A DNA stretch of 54,655 nucleotides from Corallococcus sicarius (GCF_003611735.1 NZ_RAWG01000021.1:1-54655), one strand, 5' to 3'. Positions 43,800 through 53,945 are shown, counted from the first letter of the stretch. Numbers and translations: made by a program. The notes: generated from the sequence alone by a model not told the origin.

Positions 43800-44603
43800 A
43801 TGCGCCGCATCCCCTGGTCCCTGTCGTTGTCCCTGCTGTGCCTGGGGTGCGCGCCCACGCAACGCCAGGCGCTGGACCCGGACGCCGGGCCCCCGGAGGT
43901 CGTGCCGCAGCGACTGGTGGCGCGCATCGTCCACACGTATCCGCACGACCCGACCGCCTTCACGCAGGGCCTCCAGTTCCACCAGGGCCAGCTCTACGAG
44001 AGCACCGGTGGAGTGGGCGACCTGCGGCGCATCTCCCTGGAGCAGGCCGCGCCGCTGTGGGTCCAGCCCCTGCCGGACGTGTTCCCGGAAGGGCTCGCCA
44101 GCGACGGCACGCGGCTGTACCAGCTCACCTGGCAGGACGAGACGCTGTACGTGTGGAACGGCACGCCGCCCGCGCGGGAGAAGCAGGTGGCCTACGCGGG
44201 CGAGGGCTGGGGCCTGTGCTTCTGGCAGGGGCAGCTCGTGAGGAGCGACGGCACGGCCACGCTGCGCTTCCACGACCCGAAGGACTTCCGCGTGAAGTCC
44301 CAGGTGCAGGTGACGTTGGAGGGCACGCCGCAGGAGCGGCTCAACGAACTGGAGTGCGCGGAGGACGGCGTCTACGCCAACGTCTGGTACTCCGACCGCG
44401 TGCTGAAGATCGACTACGCGACGGGCCGCGTGCTGGCCGTCATCGACGCGTCGGAGCTGGTGCGGGCGGTGCGCGGCCGCATCCAGAACAACAGCGCGGT
44501 GCTCAACGGCATCGCGAAGGAGCCCGGCACCGGCCGGCTGTTCTTCACCGGCAAGCTGTGGCCGGACCTCTTCGAGGTGAAGCTGGAGCCCGCGACCCCG
44601 TAG
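43800..44603 (+). CDS. glutaminyl-peptide cyclotransferase, lipoprotein
   Basis: A 267-residue protein of the plant/bacterial-type glutamine cyclotransferase family, a five-bladed beta-propeller that converts N-terminal Gln to pyroglutamate. The start carries a lipobox CLGC (Cys17). Family motifs: HDPTAFTQGLQF, YESTGGVG with the GDLRRIS follow-on, EGLASDGTRLYQLTW, EGWGLCFW, LRFHDPKDF, LNELECAEDGVYANVW and LNGIAKEPGTGRLFFTGK(L)W. The family's conserved Glu near LNELE is present. It would act in the periplasm or at the outer membrane on exported proteins. It follows the receiver gene by 42 bases and converges on the YdjM-like gene with three bases between stops. Confidence 0.92.
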   Translation: MRRIPWSLSLSLLCLGCAPTQRQALDPDAGPPEVVPQRLVARIVHTYPHDPTAFTQGLQFHQGQLYESTGGVGDLRRISLEQAAPLWVQPLPDVFPEGLASDGTRLYQLTWQDETLYVWNGTPPAREKQVAYAGEGWGLCFWQGQLVRSDGTATLRFHDPKDFRVKSQVQVTLEGTPQERLNELECAEDGVYANVWYSDRVLKIDYATGRVLAVIDASELVRAVRGRIQNNSAVLNGIAKEPGTGRLFFTGKLWPDLFEVKLEPATP

Positions 44604-44606
44604 GCT

Positions 44607-45143
44607 TCAGGAGGCGTCCGGTGCGCGCTGTCGCAAGAAGCGCCGCCGCACCGTGCGGGTGACCTCCGCGTCCCAGCGGGGTGACAGCACTTCCAGCACG
44701 GTCCGGTGGAAGGGCAGGGCACAGGCCAGACATGCCAGCGTCGCGGCCAGCCCGATGAGGCTGTTCTGCCAGGAGGCCAGGTCCCACTGCCCGGACCAGG
44801 ACCACTCCGCCAGGCTCCGCGGCCAGAAGTAGTGGATGGGCCACCCGGGGCCGCTGCCGACCAGGTCACACAGCAGGTGTCCGTGGAATGCCGCCACCGA
44901 CAGCAGCGCCACGGCCGCGCGCTGTCGTGCCAGCGCGGTACAGACGGCCATCGTGACGAGCGCCCCCACGTAGCCGTGAAAGATGACGTGGTGGTAGCGC
45001 GAATAGAACTCTTCTCCCGCGAGCAATGACAATCCATCCAGGTCCGGTGCGAGCCCCGCGCAGGTGACAAGGATGCGGTCGCGCCGTTCACGCAGGCCTT
45101 GCGCCAGCAGCCAGGACAGTTCGGCGTGGACGATGGGGCTCAT
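44607..45143 (-). CDS. YdjM-like membrane-bound metal-dependent hydrolase
   Basis: A 178-residue membrane protein of the DUF457/YdjM type. It starts MSPIVHAELSW, with family features LAPDLDGLSLL (Asp pair), YHHVIFHGYVGAL (His-rich), FHGHLLCDLVGSGPGW and a last hydrophobic helix (LIGLAATLACLACALPF). His and Asp clusters suggest metal binding in the membrane plane; in E. coli the related YdjM is an SOS-regulated inner-membrane protein. Its role here is not known. The ATG at 45143 gives the family start; an in-frame start 17 codons upstream is Arg/His-rich and less likely. It diverges from the NRPS-PKS gene with 126 bp between starts. Confidence 0.85.
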   Translation of the reverse strand: MSPIVHAELSWLLAQGLRERRDRILVTCAGLAPDLDGLSLLAGEEFYSRYHHVIFHGYVGALVTMAVCTALARQRAAVALLSVAAFHGHLLCDLVGSGPGWPIHYFWPRSLAEWSWSGQWDLASWQNSLIGLAATLACLACALPFHRTVLEVLSPRWDAEVTRTVRRRFLRQRAPDAS

Positions 45144-45269
45144 GGGGGACTCATGGGGATGCGCAAGGGTACGGCGTCCACGCACGGACGTCACCTGTCC
45201 CAGGGGAGGGGCATGCCATGGGTGAAGGTTCTCCGCCCTCCGCGTTGAAAAAGTGGGGGCTCACTCTTC

Positions 45270-48200
45270 ATGAAATCCATCTGCGATTATTTCGAAGCCC
45301 ACGTCCGCGACACTCCGAGTGCCATTGCCGTGCGTTTCGACGGAGGAGTGCTTAGCTATGACCTGCTCAACCGGCGCGCGAACCGGTTGGCCAGGCGGCT
45401 CCAGGCGCGGGGTGTGGGGCTGGAGCAGCCGGTGGGCATCCTCACCGACCGCACCCCGGAAACCCTCGTGGGGCTGTTGGGCATCCTGAAGGCAGGGGGT
45501 GCCTATCTGCCTTTGGATCCCAGTCATCCGGCGGAGCGGCTCGCGTGGATGATGGAGGATGCGGGTCTGCGAGTGCTGGTGGGCCGGCACGGCGACCTCC
45601 AGGCGCTGCGCTTCCAGGGGGACGTCATTGAACCCTCCCTGCCGGACGCGCCTTCCGGAGAAGACGACGCGCTGAACGTGAAGGGAGGCGCGGGGCCCGA
45701 CTCGCTGGCGTATGTGTTGTTCACGTCGGGCTCCACCGGCCGGCCCAAGGGCGTGTGCATTCCCCATGCGGGCGTGGCCCGGCTGGTGCTCGACGAGGGC
45801 TTCATGGGGTTCCGGCGTGAGGACCGCGTCCTCCAGGCCGCGTCCTTCTCGTTCGATGCCTCGACGCTGGAGGTCTGGGGCGCGCTGCTGAACGGGGCCT
45901 CGCTGTGTCTCGTCTCACGGGAGACCCTGCTGTCGCCTCCGCTCCTCGCGGCGAAGCTCCGGAGCGACGCGGTGTCGGCCGCGGTCCTGAGCACGTCGCT
46001 GTTCCATCAACTGGCGGAGGCCATCCCGGACGCGTTCGGCGCGCTCCGCGTGCTGATGGTCGGGGGCGACGTGCTGGACCCCAAGTGGGTGGGCCACGTG
46101 ATGGCGCACGGGAAGCCCCAACGCCTGCTCAACAGCTATGGCCCCACCGAGTGCACCACCTCCGCGACGGCCCATGAGCTCCGCGCGGTGCCTGCTCCGG
46201 GCAGCAACGTCCCCATCGGCAGGCCGCTCGCGAACCTCCAGGTGTATGTGCTGGATGAAGCGCTGGCGCTCCTCCCCGTGGGTGAGGCGGGAGCGCTGTA
46301 CCTGGGAGGAGAGGGGCTCGCGCGGGGCTACCTGAACCGCCCCGACCTCACGGGCGAGCGGTTCGTTCCGGATCCCTTCCCCGGTTCGCCGGGCGCACGG
46401 CTGTATCGAACCGGGGACCGCGCGCGGTGGCTGGAGGATGGCAACCTGGAGTTCCTGGGGCGGATGGATCATCAGGTGAAGATCCGCGGCGCCCGGGTGG
46501 AGCTGGGGGAGATTGAGAGCGTCCTGCGCTCCCTGGCCCAGGTGGGCGACGCGGTCGTGCGGGTGCATGAGGTGTCACGGGGAGACAAGCGACTCGTCGC
46601 CTATGTCGCTCCTCGCGAGGGGGCGTCACCGGATCCGGCGGAGCTTCGGGAGTCCCTGCGCTCGAAGCTCCCGGACTTCATGCTCCCCCATGCGGTCATC
46701 GTCCTGGACCGCTTGCCGCTCAATCCCAGTGGCAAGGTGGACGTGCATCAGCTGCCGGCTCCGCGCTTCGGCTCGGGGGAGGGTGAGGCGCCGCGCACGA
46801 CGTTGGAGCAGGACGTCGCGCGCATCTGGTCGGAGGTGTTGGGGACGGCCCAGGCCGGGACGCAGGACCGCTTCATGGAGTCGGGAGGGGACTCGCTGCT
46901 CGCGATCCGGCTCATCGAGCGGCTCGAACGAGCCCTGTCCGTCCGGCTCCCGGTGCGGGCGCTCTTCGACAGCCCGAACATCGTGGAGCTGGCGCGACTC
47001 GTGGAACATGCGAGGGATGAAGCCCGGGGCGTGGACCTGCCCCCGGTGGTCCCCGTGGAGCGCAGCCGGCCCCTGCCGCTGTCCGACGCGCAGACGCAGC
47101 TCTGGCTCTTGAGCCAGGTGGCGCCCCGGAGCGCCTTCTACAACGAGCCCTTCACGCTGTACCTGCCGGGCGTCCTTCATGCAGAGGCCTTGGAGCAGGC
47201 CTTCCAATCCCTCATCGCCCGGCATGAAGTCCTTCGCACGACGTTTGAAATCACGCCGGGAGGGCCTGTCCAACGGGTGCGCCCTGGCGTGCCGTTCCAC
47301 CTGCGGCGCGTGGACCTGCGAGCGATTCCCGAGGGGCTTCGGAGCGCGAAGGCGTTGCAGGTGGCCACGCAGGAAGCGCGCAGGCCCTTCGACCTGGAGC
47401 AGGGGCCGTTGCTGCGGGCGACGTTGCTGCAACTGAGCGCTTCGGAGTGTCGCCTTGCGCTGGTGATGCATCACCTGACCGTGGATGGCTTCACGATGGC
47501 GACGTTCCTCCAGGAGTTGCACCGGTTCTACCAGGCGGCCCTCGTGGGCGGGCTCCCCGTGCTGGCGCCCCTGCCGCTCCAGTACGGAGACGCCGCTGTC
47601 TGGCAGCAGGGTCCGCGCTACCAGGAAGCCATCGCGCCGCACCTCGCGTACTGGAAGCAGTCGCTCGCGGGGGCTCCATTCCTGGCGCTCCCCACGCAGC
47701 GTCCCCGCCCTCCGGTCCAGAGCTTCCAGGGTGGCAAGCACGTGGTGCGGATCCCCCGGGAGCTGCTGGACGCGGTGAAGACGTTGGGGCGCCGGGAGGA
47801 CTCGACGCTCTTCATGACGTTGCTGTCGGCGTTCGGAGCGCTGCTGCATCGCTATTCGGGGAGCGACGACTTCGTCATCGGCGCGGCCTTCTCGGGACGG
47901 AGCCGTGAGGAGCTGCGCGCCATCTCCGGGCACTTCGTGAACCTGTTGCCCCTGCGGCTGCGGTTCTCCGAAGGGCTGAGCTTCCGGGCGCTGCTGGCGC
48001 GCGTGAGGAAGGCGTGTCTGGAGGCGCTCGAACACCAGGACGCGCCGCTCCTGCGCATCGTGGAGGCGGTGAACCCGGCGCGCCTTCCCGGCGCCAATCC
48101 GCTCCTCCAGGTGTCGTGCACGCTGGAGCCGCCCATCTCGGTGCCGGGCTCGGGGTGGAGGGTGGAGCCGCACGACGTCGACACGGGGACGTCGAAGCTG

Positions 48201-51200
48201 GACCTCTCCCTTGAACTGGATGAGCGGCCGGAGGGCATGTCCGCGCGGCTGGAGTACGCGCTCGACCTGTTCGACCCCGGGATGATCTCCCAACTCGCCG
48301 AGCACTTCGTGGCGGTGCTCCGCGAGGCCGTGCGGAATCCAGAGGCGCCTGTGCAGACGCTGCCGCTGCTTTCGGAGCAGGAGAAGGCGAGGCTGCTCAC
48401 GTGGGCCCAGGGGCCGGTGGAGGACGGGGCCGGCGCTGCCTGTCTGCACCACCCGTTCGAGGCGCAAGCCGCGCGCACCCCTGATGCGCCCGCGCTGATC
48501 TTCCAGGGCCAGTCCATGAGCTACCGGACGCTGAACGCGGAGGCGAACCGGCGGGCCCACCACCTGCGTTCGCTGGGCGTCGGGCCCGGGGACTTCGTGG
48601 GCCTGTGCCTCCAGCGCTCCTTCGAGCTGATCGTCAGCCTGCTGGCGACGCTGAAGACAGGCGCGGCCTACGTGCCCCTGGATCCGACCTATCCGCAGGC
48701 ACGGCTGGAGTTCACGGCGCGCGACGCGGGGTTGACGCTCATCCTCGCGCAGGAGGCGACGCATCCGCTCGTGACCGATACGGGCGTGCGGGTGGTCGTG
48801 CTGGAGCAGGTGCGGGACGCGCTCGCGGCCGCCTCCGTGGAGGACCCACGCATCCCCGTCACCGGGAGCGACCTGGCGTATGTCATCTACACCTCCGGTT
48901 CGACGGGCCAGCCCAAGGGCGTGCTGCTGGAACACCGGGGCGCGGTCCACCTCTGCGAGACCGTGGCGTCTCGCTTTGGCTTCGCGCCGGGCGACCGCGT
49001 GTTGCAGTTCTCGCGGTTCGGGTTCGACTTCTCCGTCGCGGAGATCTTCCCGACGCTGTTCTCCGGCGCCACGCTGTACCTGCTCGCGCAGGCGGAGGTG
49101 ACAGCCGGCGAGGAGCTCGCGGACTTCCTGGAGTCACAGCGCATCCACGTCGCGATGTTCACGCCCGCGGCGCTGGGCTCCATGGCCCTTCGGGCGCTCC
49201 CGGACTTGAGGCTCATCGTGCTCGGGGGCGAGGAGGTGCCGGAGCGGCTCGTGGACACCTGGGCTCCGGGCCGGCGCCTCATCAATGGCTATGGCCCCAC
49301 GGAGACCACCGTCTTCGCGACCCTGGCGGACTGCGTGGCGGGCGGAGGGACGCCGTCCATCGGGAAGCCGCTGCCGGGCTACGAGGTCTACGTCCTGGAT
49401 GAGGCCCTGGAGCCGGTTCCCGTGGGCGTGCGGGGAACGCTCTACATCGGTGGGATGGGATTGGCGCGCGGCTACCTGCGCCGTCCCGAGCTTGATGCGG
49501 AGCGGTTCGTTCCCCATCCGTTCAGCGCGGAGCCGGGGGCACGGCTCTACAAGAGCGGGGATGTCGCCAGCCATCGCCCGGATGGGAGTCTGGAGTTCCA
49601 CGGACGCGCGGATCGACAGCTCAAGCTGCGCGGCTTTCGCATCGAGCTGGGAGAGATCGAGGCCGTGCTGAGGGCGCATCCGGATGTCCGGGATGCCGTG
49701 GTCGAACCTCAATGGCTCGCGGGAGAGCGGCACCTCGTGGCCTACGTCATCCCCCGGGATGCCAACGCGGCGGATCCACGGCTGTCGCGCGGACTCAAGG
49801 ACTTGCTGGTCGACACGCTTCCACCCCACATGGTCCCAAGGGAGTGGGTGGTGCTGGAGGCGTTCCCGCTGGGCGCCACCGGGAAGCTCGACCGGCGCGC
49901 TCTTCCTCCGCCTCCTTCACGAGCACAGGCCCCTGAAGCACCGCCTGGCACGGAGCGCGAGAAGGGGGTGGAGCGGATCTGGTGCCGGCTCCTCGGCGTG
50001 GAGCGGGTGGGCCGGCAGGAGGGCTTCTTCGAGGCGGGAGGGAACTCCCTGCTGCTCGCGCGCGTTCAGTCGGCGCTTGAGTCGGAGCTGGGGATCCGCT
50101 TGAGCATGGCCACGCTGTTCCAGTTCCCCACCATCGAATCCCTGGCGCGGCGGTTGGACGACGCGTCGGTGGAGCAGCCGGCCCGGATGCCGAGCGCACC
50201 CCGGAGCAGGAACTCCGAGCGTCCCGACCGCATCGCCATCATCGGCATGGCGGGCCGGTTCCCGGGCGCGCCCGACGTCCCCTCCCTGTGGACGCTGCTG
50301 GTGGAGGGCCGCGAAGGCCTGTCGCGGTTCAGCCCGGAGGAGCTGCTGGCGGCGGGCGTGGAGCCCCGGCTCCTGGAGGATCCCGCCTACGTGCACGCGG
50401 TGGGGCTCCTCGAAGAGACGGAGTCCTTCGACGCGGGCTTCTTCGGCTACAGCCCCCAGGATGCCCGGCTGATGGATCCGCAGCTCCGCGTGTTCCTGGA
50501 GTGCGCCTGGGAGGCACTTGAAGCCGCGGGCTACGACCCGAAGCGGTTGCCTGGGAGGGCAGGCGTCTTCGCGGGGGCAGGGCTGCCTCGCTACTGGCTG
50601 GATCAGGTCGTTCCTCACTCCCGCACCATGTCCGCCGTGGCCTCCGATTCGTATCGGTCCATCCTGGGCAATCCGTGGCAGTTCCTCGCCACGGTGACGG
50701 CGTATCAACTGGGCCTGCGCGGGCCCGCGCTCACGGTGCAGACGGCCTGCTCCACGTCGCTGGTAGCGGTCCACCAGGCCTGCCAGAGCCTGCGCTTGGG
50801 CGAGTGCGAGCTGGCGCTGGCGGGCGGTGTCTCCCTCTTCGCCTCCCGCCCCTCCGGCTATCTCTACGAGGAAGGCGGCATCGCGTCTCCGGATGGGCAT
50901 TGCCGTCCCTTCGACGTGAAGGGGCAGGGCACGGTGCCCTCCAGCGGCGTGGGCCTCGTGGTGTTGAAGCGCCTGGAGCACGCGCTGCGCGACGGGGACT
51001 CCATCCACGCTGTCATCCGGGGCTCGGCCATCAACAACGACGGAAGCGACAAGGTCGGCTTCACCGCCCCGAGCGTGGAAGGACAGCGTGAAGTCATCCA
51101 CCAGGCGCACGCGGCCGCCGGAGTGGATCCGCGACACATCACCTTCGTCGAAGCCCACGGGACGGCGACGCCGCTGGGGGATCCGCTGGAACTCCAGGCG

Positions 51201-53945
51201 CTGCGGCTGGCCTTCGGAGACCGTGGAGACACGGCGCCTCCCTGTGTCCTGGGGTCGCTCAAGAGCAACGTGGGCCACCTGGATTCAGCGGCCGGAGTGG
51301 CGGGGCTCATCAAGGCGACGCTGGCCTTGAAACACCGGTTCCTGCCCGGGACCGTCCACTTCGAACACGCGCATCCGGAGCTGGGGCTGGAGCGCGGGCC
51401 CTTCGTGGTGAGCCGGGAAGGGCGCCCGTGGACACCGCCCGCGGGGCTCCCGCGCCTCGCTGGCGTCAGCGCGTTTGGCATTGGGGGAACCAATGCCCAC
51501 GTGGTCGTCGAAGAAGCGCCACCCGCGCCAGCGGCCTCCGAAGCGCGAGAGGAAGCGACGGTGCTGGTGGTGTCGGCCCGGAGCGAGGATGCGCTGGAGA
51601 CGGCGACCGAGCGGCTCGCGGACCACCTGGAGCAACACCCGCCCCAGGCCCTGGCGGATCTCGCGTACACGCTGCAGGAGGGGAGGGCGGCCTTCGAGTA
51701 CCGCCGGGCCGTCGTGTGCCAGGACCTCGCGGAGGCCACCGTGAAGCTCCGGTTGCGCGTTCCCGCGCGGCGCGTGGCGCCCCGTGCCCCGGAGGTGGTC
51801 TTCCTGTTCCCTGGCGGGGGCACGCAGGAGGTGGGCATGGGCGTGGCGTGGTACAGGCGCGCGCCGGTGTACCGCGAGGCCCTGGATCAATGCCTCGCGC
51901 TCTTCGGCCGGGACCTGGAGCGTGAGTTGCGCGGCGCGCTGTTCGCGGAGGAGGCGGGACGGGCGCACGCGGAAGAGGCCCTCCGAGCCCCCTCACTGGG
52001 CATGGCCGCCATCTTCTCCACGGAGTACGCGCTGTCGCGGCTGTTGGGCTCCTGGGGCATCCGTCCAGCGGCCCTGATGGGGCACAGCCTGGGCGAGTAC
52101 ACCGCCGCGTGTCTGGCCGGCGTCCTGTCGCTGGAAGAGGCGGTGGCCCTGGTCGGCCTGCGTGGCCGGCTCTGCGACGCCTTGCCACCTTCCGGGATGC
52201 TGGCTGTTCCGATGTCGCCCGGCGTGCTCGCGCAGGCGCTCGCTGCCGGACTGTCGCTGGCCGCCGTGAACGGGCCGGCACAGTGCGTGGTGTCGGGGAC
52301 GCTGGATGCACTGGACACCTTCGCGGCGCGGCTGGATGCGAGGGGTGTGCGGTCGAAGCGACTGCCGCTCCCCGGCGGGTTCCATTCCGTGCTCGTGGAG
52401 CCGGTGATGAAGCCGCTCACGGCGCTGGCCGCGACGATGGACCCCAGGGCCCCGGTGATTCCCATCGTCTCCAACGTCACGGGAACCTGGCTGGGCGCGG
52501 ACGACGCGCGCGACCCCGGATACTGGGCACGGCACCTGCGGCAGACCGTCCGGTTCTCCTCCGGGCTGGAGCTGCTGCTGGAAGACCGCGAGCGGATCTT
52601 CGTGGAGGTCGGCCCGGGAAGGACCCTCTCCACGCTGACCCTGCTGCATCCCCAGGTGGGCCAGGAGCGCCAGGTCCTGTCCACGCTCGGGGTGTCGCAG
52701 GGCCGGCGGGATCCTCCCGAGACCGATGAGCAGGCCCTGCTCGGCGCCGTGGGACAGCTCTGGACCGCGGGTGTCCCCGTGGACTGGAGCGCGATGCGGG
52801 ATGAGGCGCCGAGGCGGCGGGTCCCACTGCCGACGTACCCCTTCGAGCGCCAGCGCTACTCCCTGGAGGAGCAGCCGTCCCGGGCCTCGCGGGAGCCCGT
52901 GCCCCGGCCCGCGACGGAGCGCCGGGACCTCGGGAGCGAGGAGGTGCGGGTGTTGGTGGAAGACCTCTGGAAGGAGCTGCTCGGGGTGGATGTGCTGACG
53001 CCCGACAGCCACTTCTTCGGGTCGGGGGGAACCTCCCTCCTGGTCGTGCAGCTCAACCGCGAGCTGAAGGCGCGGCTCTCCGTGCGCCTGTCGCTGCACG
53101 CGGTGTTGGAGCACCCGACCCTGGGGACGTTCGTGCAGGCCGTCCAGGACGCGCTGGAGCAGCTGGGCCGGCCCCCGCGGAAGCCTCCCGCGCTGCGGAT
53201 GCAGCTCCAGGACGGGCGGCCTGATCAGACGCCCCTCTTCCTCGTGCAGCCCATTGGCGGAACGGTCTACACGTACCTGCCGCTGACGCGACAGCTGGGG
53301 CCTTCCAGGCCCGTCCATGCGTTCCGCGCGTCGGGGTTGGAGCCTGGAGAGGTGCTCTACCGGGACGTGCCGTCGATGGCGCGCCGGTACGTGGACGAGC
53401 TGCTGGAGTTCCAACCCCAGGGGCCCTACTGGCTGGGAGGGCACTCGTCGGGAGGCGTGGTCGCCTATGAGATGGGGGCCGTCCTGCTGGAGCGGGGACA
53501 TCGCGTGGCGGGCGTCATCCAGATCGACACGGTGACGGTGGACGACTCACGCCGGCTGGGAATCAAGACCGTGGGGGATGTGCTCCAATTGATCGACGCC
53601 TTCCGGCGCATCTCGCCGCTCGTGGCGGAAGGCCTGCGGGCCGCGATGGAGACCGACCCGCGGCTGCGCGATGTGGTGCTCGCCACCAATGAGGCCCTCG
53701 CCTCGTACCTGCCGGGACGACACGCGGTCCCCCTGGTGTATCTGCGGGGCCAGGAGCGGGACACGGTCCTGGACGTGCATGCGGAGGCGTGGTGGCGGGC
53801 GCTGACGACCGGCAGCTTCCAGTTCCACGAGGTGCCCGGCAATCACTTCTCCGTCATGGAGCCGCCCTTCGTGACGGAGGTGGCGCGGATCATCGAGGAC
53901 TGCCTGACGGCAGGGAAGGGAGCGCGGCGCGATGAGTTCGGATGA
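45270..53945 (+). CDS. hybrid NRPS-PKS synthase, A-PCP-C-A-PCP-KS-AT-ACP-TE
   Basis: A 2891-residue assembly line on one chain. A1 (1-500): LFTSGSTGRPKG, NSYGPTE, A10 Lys in NPSGK. PCP1: GGDS, Ser542. C (600-1045): HHLTVDG with His734, His735, Asp739. A2 (1060-1545): YTSGSTGQPKG, NGYGPTE, GATGK. PCP2: GGNS, Ser1593. KS (1650-2075): TACSTSL Cys1827, EAHGT His1963, SNVGH His2003. AT (2150-2465): GHSLGEY Ser2273, with PGGFHS (2368-2373) where malonyl-type AT have HAFH. ACP: GGTS, Ser2589. TE (2650-2891): GHSSGG Ser2726, GNHFS His2859. No KR, DH, ER, methylation or epimerisation domain. Predicted product is a dipeptide extended once by a malonyl-type unit, unreduced, then released or cyclised by TE; a tetramic acid or beta-keto acid is possible. 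Start ATG with GGGGG upstream. The next gene overlaps by 14 bases. Confidence 0.95.
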   Translation: MKSICDYFEAHVRDTPSAIAVRFDGGVLSYDLLNRRANRLARRLQARGVGLEQPVGILTDRTPETLVGLLGILKAGGAYLPLDPSHPAERLAWMMEDAGLRVLVGRHGDLQALRFQGDVIEPSLPDAPSGEDDALNVKGGAGPDSLAYVLFTSGSTGRPKGVCIPHAGVARLVLDEGFMGFRREDRVLQAASFSFDASTLEVWGALLNGASLCLVSRETLLSPPLLAAKLRSDAVSAAVLSTSLFHQLAEAIPDAFGALRVLMVGGDVLDPKWVGHVMAHGKPQRLLNSYGPTECTTSATAHELRAVPAPGSNVPIGRPLANLQVYVLDEALALLPVGEAGALYLGGEGLARGYLNRPDLTGERFVPDPFPGSPGARLYRTGDRARWLEDGNLEFLGRMDHQVKIRGARVELGEIESVLRSLAQVGDAVVRVHEVSRGDKRLVAYVAPREGASPDPAELRESLRSKLPDFMLPHAVIVLDRLPLNPSGKVDVHQLPAPRFGSGEGEAPRTTLEQDVARIWSEVLGTAQAGTQDRFMESGGDSLLAIRLIERLERALSVRLPVRALFDSPNIVELARLVEHARDEARGVDLPPVVPVERSRPLPLSDAQTQLWLLSQVAPRSAFYNEPFTLYLPGVLHAEALEQAFQSLIARHEVLRTTFEITPGGPVQRVRPGVPFHLRRVDLRAIPEGLRSAKALQVATQEARRPFDLEQGPLLRATLLQLSASECRLALVMHHLTVDGFTMATFLQELHRFYQAALVGGLPVLAPLPLQYGDAAVWQQGPRYQEAIAPHLAYWKQSLAGAPFLALPTQRPRPPVQSFQGGKHVVRIPRELLDAVKTLGRREDSTLFMTLLSAFGALLHRYSGSDDFVIGAAFSGRSREELRAISGHFVNLLPLRLRFSEGLSFRALLARVRKACLEALEHQDAPLLRIVEAVNPARLPGANPLLQVSCTLEPPISVPGSGWRVEPHDVDTGTSKLDLSLELDERPEGMSARLEYALDLFDPGMISQLAEHFVAVLREAVRNPEAPVQTLPLLSEQEKARLLTWAQGPVEDGAGAACLHHPFEAQAARTPDAPALIFQGQSMSYRTLNAEANRRAHHLRSLGVGPGDFVGLCLQRSFELIVSLLATLKTGAAYVPLDPTYPQARLEFTARDAGLTLILAQEATHPLVTDTGVRVVVLEQVRDALAAASVEDPRIPVTGSDLAYVIYTSGSTGQPKGVLLEHRGAVHLCETVASRFGFAPGDRVLQFSRFGFDFSVAEIFPTLFSGATLYLLAQAEVTAGEELADFLESQRIHVAMFTPAALGSMALRALPDLRLIVLGGEEVPERLVDTWAPGRRLINGYGPTETTVFATLADCVAGGGTPSIGKPLPGYEVYVLDEALEPVPVGVRGTLYIGGMGLARGYLRRPELDAERFVPHPFSAEPGARLYKSGDVASHRPDGSLEFHGRADRQLKLRGFRIELGEIEAVLRAHPDVRDAVVEPQWLAGERHLVAYVIPRDANAADPRLSRGLKDLLVDTLPPHMVPREWVVLEAFPLGATGKLDRRALPPPPSRAQAPEAPPGTEREKGVERIWCRLLGVERVGRQEGFFEAGGNSLLLARVQSALESELGIRLSMATLFQFPTIESLARRLDDASVEQPARMPSAPRSRNSERPDRIAIIGMAGRFPGAPDVPSLWTLLVEGREGLSRFSPEELLAAGVEPRLLEDPAYVHAVGLLEETESFDAGFFGYSPQDARLMDPQLRVFLECAWEALEAAGYDPKRLPGRAGVFAGAGLPRYWLDQVVPHSRTMSAVASDSYRSILGNPWQFLATVTAYQLGLRGPALTVQTACSTSLVAVHQACQSLRLGECELALAGGVSLFASRPSGYLYEEGGIASPDGHCRPFDVKGQGTVPSSGVGLVVLKRLEHALRDGDSIHAVIRGSAINNDGSDKVGFTAPSVEGQREVIHQAHAAAGVDPRHITFVEAHGTATPLGDPLELQALRLAFGDRGDTAPPCVLGSLKSNVGHLDSAAGVAGLIKATLALKHRFLPGTVHFEHAHPELGLERGPFVVSREGRPWTPPAGLPRLAGVSAFGIGGTNAHVVVEEAPPAPAASEAREEATVLVVSARSEDALETATERLADHLEQHPPQALADLAYTLQEGRAAFEYRRAVVCQDLAEATVKLRLRVPARRVAPRAPEVVFLFPGGGTQEVGMGVAWYRRAPVYREALDQCLALFGRDLERELRGALFAEEAGRAHAEEALRAPSLGMAAIFSTEYALSRLLGSWGIRPAALMGHSLGEYTAACLAGVLSLEEAVALVGLRGRLCDALPPSGMLAVPMSPGVLAQALAAGLSLAAVNGPAQCVVSGTLDALDTFAARLDARGVRSKRLPLPGGFHSVLVEPVMKPLTALAATMDPRAPVIPIVSNVTGTWLGADDARDPGYWARHLRQTVRFSSGLELLLEDRERIFVEVGPGRTLSTLTLLHPQVGQERQVLSTLGVSQGRRDPPETDEQALLGAVGQLWTAGVPVDWSAMRDEAPRRRVPLPTYPFERQRYSLEEQPSRASREPVPRPATERRDLGSEEVRVLVEDLWKELLGVDVLTPDSHFFGSGGTSLLVVQLNRELKARLSVRLSLHAVLEHPTLGTFVQAVQDALEQLGRPPRKPPALRMQLQDGRPDQTPLFLVQPIGGTVYTYLPLTRQLGPSRPVHAFRASGLEPGEVLYRDVPSMARRYVDELLEFQPQGPYWLGGHSSGGVVAYEMGAVLLERGHRVAGVIQIDTVTVDDSRRLGIKTVGDVLQLIDAFRRISPLVAEGLRAAMETDPRLRDVVLATNEALASYLPGRHAVPLVYLRGQERDTVLDVHAEAWWRALTTGSFQFHEVPGNHFSVMEPPFVTEVARIIEDCLTAGKGARRDEFG

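Noticed and set aside
45144..45269. A sigma54 or clear sigma70 promoter for the NRPS-PKS
   Set aside because: TTGAAA at 45245 is too close to the start codon to pair with a -10 box, and no GG-N10-GC element was found in the 126-bp spacer.
46000..46600. Frameshift or missing C domain at the start of the synthase
   Set aside because: The frame is continuous from a sensible ATG and A domains without a C domain are normal for loading modules.
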